Positions 24,734 through 32,817 of a stretch of 37,243 bases of DNA are shown piece after piece. The stretch's first letter is position 1, and each line of letters starts with the position of its first letter. This DNA comes from Actinomycetota bacterium. GTDB lineage: Bacteria; Actinomycetota; Acidimicrobiia; Acidimicrobiales; Ilumatobacteraceae. The DNA lies in the NCBI GenBank assembly GCA_026393535.1, contig JAPKZY010000018.1, positions 1 to 37,243 on the forward strand. The letters run 5' to 3'. The notes below the pieces were generated by a model. It was given only the letters and a program-made list of their open reading frames with translations. It made no database searches and was not told where the DNA came from. Position numbers and translations under genes: made by a program.

Positions 24734-26551
24734 TTAGTGGGGTTGGGTTTTATTCCACGTCGACGCAAGTAATGCGTAATGACCATTCAGCGCAATCAGC
24801 TCGTCGTGTGTACCAATCTCCGAAATATGCGCATCTGCCACGACCGCAATCTTGTCTGCACGTTGCACCGTGGACAAGCGGTGAGCGACCACAATGACAC
24901 TGCGATTAGTCATCAGTTTCTCAAGAGCTGCTTCCACCAGCATCTCAGTACCTGGGTCAAGGTTCGACGTTGCTTCGTCAAGCACCAGCACTGCAGGGTC
25001 AATAAGAGCAGCACGTGACAAAGCAACTAACTGACGTTCGCCGGCAGACAATCGTGAACCACGCTCACGCACTTCGGTATCAAGGCCATCTGGCAAGGCT
25101 TCAAATCGTTCACGTAAACCAATTTTGTCGAGGGCGATAAGAAGTTCGTCTTCTGTGGCGTCTGGCTTTGCAATACGCAAGTTGTCGCGAATTGTGCCAT
25201 CAAACAAGAAACCCTCTTGAGGGATCACAACGATGCGATCACGCAGATCATCCATCGATGCTCGACGCAGGTCCACCCCGCCGTATGACACAGTGCCGGA
25301 TTGCGGGTCATATAAACGTGCCATCAACTTTGCAAGAGTTGATTTGCCTGCGCCAGTGGGGCCGACTAACGCAAGGCGCGTGCCTGCCGTGAGAGTAAGA
25401 GAAACATTCTCCAAGGCTGGTTGCGATGCACCCGTATACGAGAACGTGATGTTGTCGACAACGACATCACCAACAGCGGGCAATGATATGGGGTTTGGAG
25501 ATTCATCAACGTCAGGAACTGCATCGATAATGCCAAACAACTTATGGAGTGCAGCTGCAGAAGATTGCAGGGTGTTATACAACTGCGACAGTTGCTGCAC
25601 GGGGTCAAACAAGCTGGCAAGTAGCAACACGAATGCCACGACAGTTCCGAGCGAAACAGAACCGTTATGTACAAGCAAACCACCAACGCCAACGATGAGC
25701 GCAGAAGAACCAATACCAGCAAATTCAATAAGCCCGAAATACCAGGTGCTGACTTTGACGCTGTGAATATGGCTGCGATACAAAGCCCGGTTTGACTCTT
25801 CAAATCGACGAATCTGTTCATCTTCTCGGGCGTATGCCTGAATAACACGAACACCAGTAATGCCCTCTTGAAGAGCAGAGAGGTTCGCACCAACTTTGTC
25901 ACGAACTTCCAGGTACGCCGTGTTTGCGTCACGTTGAAACTTTATAGTCGCCAAAATCAAGAACGGGAACACGATGAGGGAGATCAGTGTGAGCTGCCAC
26001 GACAAACTCATCAATAGAAAGAACGCAAAGAACAGCAACAAGAAAGATGAAAGGAATTGCATCAAGCCCCATTGCACCAGCTCAGCCATCGACTCAATAT
26101 CAGCAGTCATTCGTGCAACAAGAACACCCGCTTTCTCCCTGTCAAAGAAGGCCATTGATTGTTTCTGCATACGAGAAAACACACGAATACGAATGAGACG
26201 CAAGAAACCTTCACCAGCTGAGTTCAATGCGACGTACTGCCAACGACCAACGACATACGCAATCACGACAACCACAATGTAGGCAATGACGGTTCTGTCA
26301 AGTGCGCTGCGATCACCCTTGCGGATACCGGCGTCAATTCCGTGACGCACAAGCACTGGCCCTGCCAATGTGCACAACACGGTGATGATGACGAGACCTA
26401 AAGCCAATATTGCTTGCTTGCGAAACTCACCGGCCATTCGGAAACTACGAATGAGTACCACCCGTGTTTGGGTACGGTCTAACTTTTGGTCAGCATCCAT
26501 GCCACGACCGCCGCCTCCGCCGCCACCGCCTCCGCGTCCTCCTGCGTACAT
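24734..26551 (-). CDS. ABC exporter half-transporter with Gly-rich N-terminus (consensus ATPase half)
   Basis: A 605-residue protein with six membrane helices (about 45-335) and a C-terminal ATPase. Walker A (GPTGAGKST, about 397-405) and Walker B with catalytic E526 (VLVLDEATSNLD) are intact and the switch His is in VVAHRL, but the signature is LSAGERQ instead of LSGGQ. With its partner this makes an asymmetric exporter: its Walker motifs pair with the partner's normal LSGGQ to form the active site. Residues 4-17 are an almost pure Gly run with two Arg (coded around 26500-26542), which is unusual and may be disordered. The ATG starts 2 nt after the partner's stop. Substrate unknown (drugs, lipids or peptides). 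Confidence 0.92.
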   Translation of the reverse strand: MYAGGRGGGGGGGGGRGMDADQKLDRTQTRVVLIRSFRMAGEFRKQAILALGLVIITVLCTLAGPVLVRHGIDAGIRKGDRSALDRTVIAYIVVVVIAYVVGRWQYVALNSAGEGFLRLIRIRVFSRMQKQSMAFFDREKAGVLVARMTADIESMAELVQWGLMQFLSSFLLLFFAFFLLMSLSWQLTLISLIVFPFLILATIKFQRDANTAYLEVRDKVGANLSALQEGITGVRVIQAYAREDEQIRRFEESNRALYRSHIHSVKVSTWYFGLIEFAGIGSSALIVGVGGLLVHNGSVSLGTVVAFVLLLASLFDPVQQLSQLYNTLQSSAAALHKLFGIIDAVPDVDESPNPISLPAVGDVVVDNITFSYTGASQPALENVSLTLTAGTRLALVGPTGAGKSTLAKLMARLYDPQSGTVSYGGVDLRRASMDDLRDRIVVIPQEGFLFDGTIRDNLRIAKPDATEDELLIALDKIGLRERFEALPDGLDTEVRERGSRLSAGERQLVALSRAALIDPAVLVLDEATSNLDPGTEMLVEAALEKLMTNRSVIVVAHRLSTVQRADKIAVVADAHISEIGTHDELIALNGHYALLASTWNKTQPH

Positions 26552-26553
26552 AA

Positions 26554-28329
26554 CTACTCAATCACCGTGCTAGTCATTGCAGCAAGGACACTGCGATACT
26601 TCTCGTTTGTTTCCAACAACTCATGATGCGAACCCGTTGCAGATACTCGACCTTCATCGAGCAGCACTACCCGATCTGCCAATTCAATGGTTGCCGGACG
26701 GTGCGCAATGACCAACGTGGTGCGCCCGCGCATCACAGTAGACAACGCGTCACGAATTTCGTGTTCTTTTGTTGGGTCAACTGCAGACGTTGCGTCATCA
26801 AGAACTAACACGCGTGGGTCAGCCACAATCGCACGTGCGATAGCAATGCGTTGGCGTTGTCCGCCAGAGAGCGAATAACCGCGCTCTCCCAATGAAGTGT
26901 CGTACTTATTCGGCAACTGCATGATGAAGTCATGCGCGCCAGCCAATTTTGCTGCACGCTGCACTACGGAGAAATCAATTTCAGGTTTTGCAAATGCAAT
27001 GTTGGCTGACACCGTGTCATGGAACAACAAAGTGTCCTCGAACACCACACCAACTGAATGTCGTAATTCGGGAAGGCGGAGTTGACGCAAGTCGATGCCA
27101 TCGAGACTGACGCTTCCTGCTTGTGGGTCGTAAAACCGCAACAACAATCGCGCAATGGTGGATTTCCCGGATCCAGTCGCACCGACAATGGCAACTGATT
27201 CTCCAGGCGCAACGGAGAAGTTGAACCCCTCGAGAACGCGTATATCGGTATGACCAATCTCGTATCCGAACCGGACGTTCTCGAACTTCACGGCACCAAC
27301 AGGTTGAGCCACGGCGGCTCGTGGAAGATGCAGGGGGTGCGGAGGGTCAGCAATTGCGGGCACAACTGCCAAGATTTCGTGAATGCGCATCAATGCAGAT
27401 GCTGCGCGTTGCCCCATGGCAACAGTCATACCAATGTTGCGCATTGGCCAGATCAACATGGTGAGATACGCGTTGAACGCGACTAGTCCACCCAAAGACA
27501 TGTCGCCATTGATAACGCGGTGGCCACCAAGTCCGAGAACTGCAACCAGTCCGAGCCCAGGAAGCAAATCGATAGCTGGAAGGAAACGACTACGGATACG
27601 CGCAGCTTTCATAGATTCACGACGAATGTCGTCGGCTTCAACTTCTAATTTGGCCTGTTGCACTGCTTCAGCACCAAAGCCTTTAATGACGCGAATTCCA
27701 GAAACTGATTCTTCGACAACGCTTGCCAGTTGCGCTTGCTCTTGCTGCACTGCGAGAACTGTTGGGTGAATCTTGTGCGAGAACGACCGAGCAGAGATGT
27801 TGATGAATGGCAAAGGCGCTAGTGCGACTGCTGCCAACACAGGATCAGTGAGGAAGAGAACCGCAACGACGCCGAATACCATGGTGACCTGTGATGCGAA
27901 AATGGGAATGTTGACAACAAAGCCCTGCACTTGCAACAAGTCACTCGAGGCACGACTCATCAATTGACCAGTTTGTGTGCGGTCATGGAAACCAACGTGA
28001 AGACCTTGGATTTGTGCAAAGAGACGCTCCCGCAAAACAGTTTCTGTCAAACGACTTTCGCGGAATGCAATAAAACGACGCCAGCCGGCAAAGACGCCAG
28101 CGATGAGAGCGGCAACAAGAATTGTGGATGTCCAAAACAGCAATGAGCCGTTCTTACTAATTCCTCGGTCAATCGCGTAGCGCGTGAGTTGCGGAACCGC
28201 CATCTTTCCAACAGACCATGACAGGCCTACAGCAACACCACCAAGAAGTCCCTTGCGTTGAGGAACCAATGTTTCACGAAGAAGCTTCCAGCCTTCTTTC
28301 GTTACTCCTTTGACGGGCTTATCAGACAT
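26554..28329 (-). CDS. ABC exporter half-transporter (degenerate ATPase half)
   Basis: A 591-residue protein with six membrane helices (about 25-320) and an ATPase domain. Walker A is GATGSGKST and the signature is the canonical LSGGQRQRIAIARA, but the catalytic Glu after Walker B is Asp (D512 in VLVLDDATSAVD); the switch His is in VIAHRP. In heterodimeric exporters one subunit typically carries such a change, giving one slow and one active ATP site. The combination with the next gene (LSAGERQ but Glu present) fits that rule, so the two form one transporter. It follows an F420 oxidoreductase by 15 bp, in the run that begins with the thioesterase. Confidence 0.92.
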   Translation of the reverse strand: MSDKPVKGVTKEGWKLLRETLVPQRKGLLGGVAVGLSWSVGKMAVPQLTRYAIDRGISKNGSLLFWTSTILVAALIAGVFAGWRRFIAFRESRLTETVLRERLFAQIQGLHVGFHDRTQTGQLMSRASSDLLQVQGFVVNIPIFASQVTMVFGVVAVLFLTDPVLAAVALAPLPFINISARSFSHKIHPTVLAVQQEQAQLASVVEESVSGIRVIKGFGAEAVQQAKLEVEADDIRRESMKAARIRSRFLPAIDLLPGLGLVAVLGLGGHRVINGDMSLGGLVAFNAYLTMLIWPMRNIGMTVAMGQRAASALMRIHEILAVVPAIADPPHPLHLPRAAVAQPVGAVKFENVRFGYEIGHTDIRVLEGFNFSVAPGESVAIVGATGSGKSTIARLLLRFYDPQAGSVSLDGIDLRQLRLPELRHSVGVVFEDTLLFHDTVSANIAFAKPEIDFSVVQRAAKLAGAHDFIMQLPNKYDTSLGERGYSLSGGQRQRIAIARAIVADPRVLVLDDATSAVDPTKEHEIRDALSTVMRGRTTLVIAHRPATIELADRVVLLDEGRVSATGSHHELLETNEKYRSVLAAMTSTVIE

Positions 28330-28344
28330 TACGACAGGAAGGAA

Positions 28345-29358
28345 TTATTTATGTGCCGACGGCGACAATGAACGGACTGCATCCCAATGTTTTAATTCAG
28401 GATCAAAAGGCATGATGGCAAGAGTTGATGTAGTAACTCCGTTATCGAAATACTGACGAATGCGATCACGGCAATATTCCGGTGAACCATGAATAATCAG
28501 CGCATCAACAACTTCGTCGGGAATAGCAGCTAGTGCGGCCTTGCGGTCGCCTGCCTTCCAGTTATCCCACATGCCCTTCAATAAATCGCCACGGCCGAGC
28601 CATCGGTGGAAATCGGCATAAACAGGCACATTGAGATAGGCCGCAATTGCAAAACGAGCCATTGAACGAACAGCTTCAGTATTTGTAGAAGGGCACACGA
28701 AGATACGCGCAACGATTTCCTTCGGCGTTCCTTCTGCAGCGCCATGCACTACTTCAGCAACCCGTGTGACATCTTCTGGGCTCAGCCAGTTGATAATTGC
28801 GCCATCTGCTTCACGAGCGGCAAGGCGCAACATTCCTTCACGCAGACCCGCGATGAGAATTTTCGGCTTCACTTCTGGCTTGATACCCAAACGGAATCCG
28901 TCAACCTTGAACGTGTCGTATTCCTTCGATACTTTCTCGCCAGCAAATGCATCATTCAAAAAGCGAACAACGTCACGCACTTTCTTGTATGGCTCTTCGA
29001 ACGGAATGCCATTCCATCGTTCAACAATGACGTTGCTAGAAGATCCGATTCCGATTGCAAAGCGACCAGGTGCAGCATCAGCAAGCGACGCCACTGATTG
29101 TGCAAACAAAGCCGGGCTACGTGTGTACGCGGGAACAATGGCAGTGCCAAGACGTAAACGTGGTTCCCATGCAGCTGCAAGCGCTAACGGTGTAAACGCA
29201 TCTGCACCATCTGCTTCTGCAGACCAGATGTCGGTGTATCCCATGTCAGCGAGTTCTGACAGTTTGTCTCTATGGCTATGTAGTGGGCCCGGTAGTGGCA
29301 CGGTCATACCGGGTCGTACCGGCAAGCCATGTTGGCCCTTTGCTCCGTATGCATTCAT
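28345..29358 (-). CDS. LLM-class F420-dependent oxidoreductase (4 of 4)
   Basis: A 337-residue luciferase-like barrel protein. Visible: LADMGYTDIWSAEADGADAFTPLALAA, LRLGTAIVPAYTRSPALFAQSVASL, RFAIGIGSSSNVIVERWNG, and KPKILIAGLREGMLRLAAREADG, with a C-terminal GVTTSTLAIMPFDPE. This matches actinobacterial F420-dependent members often found with acyl-CoA genes. The ATG overlaps the thioesterase stop by one base (TGATG), so translation is coupled. Substrate unknown. Confidence 0.87.
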   Translation of the reverse strand: MNAYGAKGQHGLPVRPGMTVPLPGPLHSHRDKLSELADMGYTDIWSAEADGADAFTPLALAAAWEPRLRLGTAIVPAYTRSPALFAQSVASLADAAPGRFAIGIGSSSNVIVERWNGIPFEEPYKKVRDVVRFLNDAFAGEKVSKEYDTFKVDGFRLGIKPEVKPKILIAGLREGMLRLAAREADGAIINWLSPEDVTRVAEVVHGAAEGTPKEIVARIFVCPSTNTEAVRSMARFAIAAYLNVPVYADFHRWLGRGDLLKGMWDNWKAGDRKAALAAIPDEVVDALIIHGSPEYCRDRIRQYFDNGVTTSTLAIMPFDPELKHWDAVRSLSPSAHK

Positions 29359-30191
29359 CAGTCATCACCTTTCCACATTCGAACGATGCAACTCTGACTG
29401 GCGGTTGCCATGAGGGTTCCGTCTTCAGCGAACATATGCACAAGTCCGTGCCCAAAACCGCGTGCTACGCCTTGAACGCGAATATCAAGAAGGACCCACG
29501 TAGTGGGAACCAAGTTCATGACACGCAGGGTGTTGTCGAGCGAATTACCGCCTCCGCGAATACCAAGGGCTTGCCCAACGCCGCGCGGAACAAAATCGCC
29601 CAACACGCCAAGAGTTGCCGCATCAACACCCTCAATGACCTGTGGCAAACGCGCCCACATGACTGTTTGGCCATCACCAGGTGTGCCATCGAGTTCTTCA
29701 TCCGTGCGGGCTTTCACCACACGCTCTTCCATGAAATCGTGAATGGTGCCTTCAGAAATGTGACGATGCCGCCAGTTCTCGTATTCTTCTGGTCTGCCGG
29801 CTTCTGGCGCCGTGACGAATTGTCCCGAATGTTCAAAATTACGATCACCGAGCGCCGCATTCACGGTGATGATTTCACGCTCTCCCACGTGGCCCACAAC
29901 GCGGGCCTGCGTGATGGCGTTGCCCTCAACCGGCACGATGACATCGATATCCATCACTTCACCTGGGCGGGCGTAACTGAGGTACTGCGCAGTGGTCCAG
30001 ATGACGTTTCTGCCTGTTGTGCCTTCCATTGCTGAGATGGCTGCTCCTAAAGCGCTACCGCCATATAGGAAGTTCCCGCCTGTGCAAAGCCGAAGATCAA
30101 CGGGAAGATGCCATCGATAGGGATTATGGGTCTGTTGCAGACCGAGAAAAGCACGACTATCCATGAGCGGTAACACTCTACTTGCTCGCAT
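29358..30191 (-). CDS. Acyl-CoA thioesterase, TesB-like double hotdog
   Basis: A 277-residue protein predicted to hydrolyse acyl-CoA to free acid and CoA. The first half has GGSALGAAISAMEG and TAQYLSYARPGEVMDIDV, a hotdog domain; the second has LDNTLRVMNLVPTTWVLLD and then GHGLVHMFAEDGTLMATASQ with VRMW. The Asp (LDN), Thr (TTW) and Gln (ASQ) match the TesB catalytic residues in order. The ATG at 30191 is preferred: GGAAAAC is just upstream, and longer forms would overlap the divergent amidase; the ATG at 30164 is an alternative. The stop overlaps the next gene's start. Chain-length preference cannot be read. Confidence 0.82.
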   Translation of the reverse strand: MRASRVLPLMDSRAFLGLQQTHNPYRWHLPVDLRLCTGGNFLYGGSALGAAISAMEGTTGRNVIWTTAQYLSYARPGEVMDIDVIVPVEGNAITQARVVGHVGEREIITVNAALGDRNFEHSGQFVTAPEAGRPEEYENWRHRHISEGTIHDFMEERVVKARTDEELDGTPGDGQTVMWARLPQVIEGVDAATLGVLGDFVPRGVGQALGIRGGGNSLDNTLRVMNLVPTTWVLLDIRVQGVARGFGHGLVHMFAEDGTLMATASQSCIVRMWKGDD

Positions 30192-30226
30192 GTTTTCCGT
30201 CAGGGTCGAAGGTTTCGTTCGTGGAC

Positions 30227-30232
30227 TAAATT
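30227..30232 (+). promoter_or_regulatory. Putative -10 element for leaderless amidase mRNA
   Basis: TAAATT (TANNNT pattern) ends exactly 6 nt before the ATG at 30239. It lies in the 47-bp gap shared with the divergent thioesterase gene, and no Shine-Dalgarno is present. Confidence 0.5.
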
Positions 30233-30238
30233 GCACAT

Positions 30239-31630
30239 ATGACTGATACACCATGGCAAGGCGATGCATGTTCGCTAGTAGACGAATTCAGAGCCGGACG
30301 CAGGTCCCCCAAAGAAGAAATGCAAGCGACATTGTCCGCACTTGCCACCAGTTCACTGAACTGTGTGTCGTTTCTTGATAGTGACGGCGCATTAGAGCGC
30401 GCAGCACAAGCAAATGTTTCACTCCCCTTCGGCGGAGTACCAATGGGTGTGAAAGAACTTGACTACGTAAAAGGTTGGCCATCAACAGAAGCATCTGTTC
30501 CATTTGCAGATCGCAAATCAGAACACACATCAACAATGGTGTCGCGTCTCATTGCTGCTGGTGCAAATCATTTTGGTCTCACCACTGCAAGTGAATTTGG
30601 CGGGGTCAATGTCACGCGCACCGTTTTGAATGGCGTCACTCGTAACCCGTGGGATATAACTCGCACACCAGGTGGATCATCGGGCGGAAGTGCCGCAGGA
30701 GTTGCTGGCGGTTTGTTCGCGCTCGGAACTGGTGGCGATGGCGGTGGCTCTATTCGTATTCCTGCCGGATTCACTGGTCTTGTTGGCTTGAAGTCCACAT
30801 TTGGTCGCATTCCTCGCGGGCCTCATGTTGAATACGGCAACCTCACTGTGACCACAGGCGGCATGACACGCAGCGTGCGTGACACTGCTCGGTGGTTCGA
30901 TGTGTGTAATGGGCATCATTCAACTGATCCTCTCAGCCTGCAACGAGTCGAGGGATGGGAAAATGCACTCGGCACAGTGAACGTCGCAGGCCTACGCGTT
31001 GCCATTGTTCAAGATTGGGACGGTGCTGTTCTGTCTCCCGCAATGTGGAATGTATTGCTGGAAGCGGCCGATCATCTCGTTGCATCTGCCGGCCTTCGCC
31101 GCATTGACGGCGTGAATACCGAACTACCTCGCATGGGTGCAGCATGGTCAATCAGCGGAATGATTGAAATTAGAGCAGCACTCGCTGACATGTGGCCAGC
31201 ATGTGCAAACGACTTAACACCAGAGATGCGTGCTGGGTTGCAATTAACAGAAGGTCGTTACAGCGCAGCTGAGAGAACAAAAATTGAAGCGCGGCGTGCA
31301 GCAGTGAACCTACGAATGAGCCAGATCTTTGATGAAGTTGACCTCGTCATCACTGCGACGAATCCTGATATTGCATTTCCCGCTGAAGGCCCACTTCCAA
31401 ATACGTTTGGTGGCGTCAAGGCCGGCGGCAGAAACAATGGACTCTTAACGTTTCCCTGCAACTTGCACGGCAATCCCGGCATCTCCGTGCCTGCTGGTTT
31501 TGTCGATGGACTTCCTGTTGGATTGCAAATCATCGGACCACATTTCAGTGAGCAGATTCTTCTCGAACTTGCATTACGCCTTGAACGGGAACGGCCATGG
31601 CCATTAGTTGCAACGGGGGCACCAACATGA
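30239..31630 (+). CDS. Amidase signature family enzyme
   Basis: A 463-residue amidase with the Ser-cisSer-Lys triad: K72 in MGVKELD, S147 in TPGGSSGGS and S171 in GGDGGGSIRIPA. The spacing (75 and 24 residues) equals that of fatty acid amide hydrolase (K142, S217, S241). It would hydrolyse a carboxamide to the acid and ammonia in the cytosol; the GatA subunit role is unlikely because no gatB or gatC is near and a CoA-transferase follows. The nucleophile loop reads GGDGGGS instead of the common GSDTGGS. The stop overlaps the CoA-transferase start as ATGA, so the amidase product may be the next enzyme's substrate. Confidence 0.92.
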   Translation: MTDTPWQGDACSLVDEFRAGRRSPKEEMQATLSALATSSLNCVSFLDSDGALERAAQANVSLPFGGVPMGVKELDYVKGWPSTEASVPFADRKSEHTSTMVSRLIAAGANHFGLTTASEFGGVNVTRTVLNGVTRNPWDITRTPGGSSGGSAAGVAGGLFALGTGGDGGGSIRIPAGFTGLVGLKSTFGRIPRGPHVEYGNLTVTTGGMTRSVRDTARWFDVCNGHHSTDPLSLQRVEGWENALGTVNVAGLRVAIVQDWDGAVLSPAMWNVLLEAADHLVASAGLRRIDGVNTELPRMGAAWSISGMIEIRAALADMWPACANDLTPEMRAGLQLTEGRYSAAERTKIEARRAAVNLRMSQIFDEVDLVITATNPDIAFPAEGPLPNTFGGVKAGGRNNGLLTFPCNLHGNPGISVPAGFVDGLPVGLQIIGPHFSEQILLELALRLERERPWPLVATGAPT

Positions 31631-32817
31631 GCATTGATCACAGCCAAGGACCACTCACAGGCATTCGTGTCGTTGACATGTCCGTCATGATTTCAGGACC
31701 GCTTGCAGGCATGACGCTTGCAGACCAAGGAGCAGAAGTCATCAAAGTAGAGTCACCTGGACTTGGCGACATGATGCGCTACCTCGGTTCTCAGAAAAAC
31801 GGCATCACAGGTATTTATGCACTACATAACCGTGGCAAGAAATCACTTGTCGTAGACCTAAAAAAGCCGGAAGGGACTGAAGTTCTTCGTTCCCTTGTCG
31901 CAACTGCCGATGTTCTCATTCAGAACTTTCGACCTGGCGCAGTTGAACGTTTAGGTTTCGGTTACGAAGATGTGCGTGCCATTAACCCAGACATCGTGTA
32001 TGTCTCAATTGCCGGTTTTGGCGCAGATGGCCCCAGCAGCAATCGTCGCGTGTATGACAACGTGATTCAAGCAGCTTCTGGTCTTGCTTCTGTACAAACA
32101 GATGCGGCAACTGGCAAGCCAGCAATTTTCAAGCATCTCATTTGTGACAAAGTCACGGCATACACCGTCGCCCAAGCAATCACCGCTGCGCTGTTCGCGC
32201 GCGAACGAGGCGCAGGTGGGCAACACATCACTATCTCCATGCTTGATGCCGCAATTGCATTCACCTGGCCCGACTGCGCAATGGACGTTGCCCTTCTCGA
32301 CGAGGACGCACTGCGCACCCCAACGATTTCATCGGCTTATTCAGCCATGGAGTTCAAAGATGGATATGCAACATCTTCCGTTGTTACCCAATCTGAATTT
32401 GAAGGCTATTGCGCAGCGCTCGGCGTACCTGAAGTGTCATCGGACGAACGTTTCAAAGATCGCGAAGCACGAGCAATAAATGCTGCTGCACTCAAAGAAA
32501 TCCTGCAGCACCAATTGTCCACTATTTCTGTACATGATTTTCTAGAAGGTGCGCTGATACATGATGTACCTGCTTCAGGGCTCAACACTTTGGCCACGGT
32601 TGTCGATGACCCGCAAGTCATTCATAACGAGACGTTCTTTATTCGTGAGCATCCGCAAGCAGGCACCATGCGAGAAGTTCGCAATGCACCACGCTTTAAG
32701 GGAACACCAACGAAAATGCAGCCACCAGCTCCTGCGATGGGTGCTCATTCAAACGAAATCGTCTCGTCTCTTGGCCTAGATGCAGCCACCCTGCGAGCAG
32801 CGGGAATTATTTTCTGA
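31627..32817 (+). CDS. CaiB/BaiF family III CoA-transferase
   Basis: A 396-residue enzyme that moves CoA between carboxylic acids through an aspartyl-CoA intermediate. The start shows GIRVVDMSVMISGPLAGMTLADQGAEVIKVE, the family's N-terminal signature; then NRGKKSLVVDLKKPEG, VLIQNFRPGAVERLGFGYE, and RRVYDNVIQAASGL with the catalytic Asp at D144. The ATG at 31627 is fixed by the ATGA overlap with the amidase; longer frames run into the amidase gene. With the amidase it would convert an amide to an acyl-CoA. The stop abuts that of the convergent acyl-CoA dehydrogenase with no gap. The acid and CoA donor are unknown. Confidence 0.93.
   Translation: MSIDHSQGPLTGIRVVDMSVMISGPLAGMTLADQGAEVIKVESPGLGDMMRYLGSQKNGITGIYALHNRGKKSLVVDLKKPEGTEVLRSLVATADVLIQNFRPGAVERLGFGYEDVRAINPDIVYVSIAGFGADGPSSNRRVYDNVIQAASGLASVQTDAATGKPAIFKHLICDKVTAYTVAQAITAALFARERGAGGQHITISMLDAAIAFTWPDCAMDVALLDEDALRTPTISSAYSAMEFKDGYATSSVVTQSEFEGYCAALGVPEVSSDERFKDREARAINAAALKEILQHQLSTISVHDFLEGALIHDVPASGLNTLATVVDDPQVIHNETFFIREHPQAGTMREVRNAPRFKGTPTKMQPPAPAMGAHSNEIVSSLGLDAATLRAAGIIF

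Noticed and set aside
30239-31630. GatA subunit of the tRNA amidotransferase
   Set aside because: No gatB or gatC nearby, and the gene is coupled to a CoA-transferase; the amidase loop also deviates from GatA.
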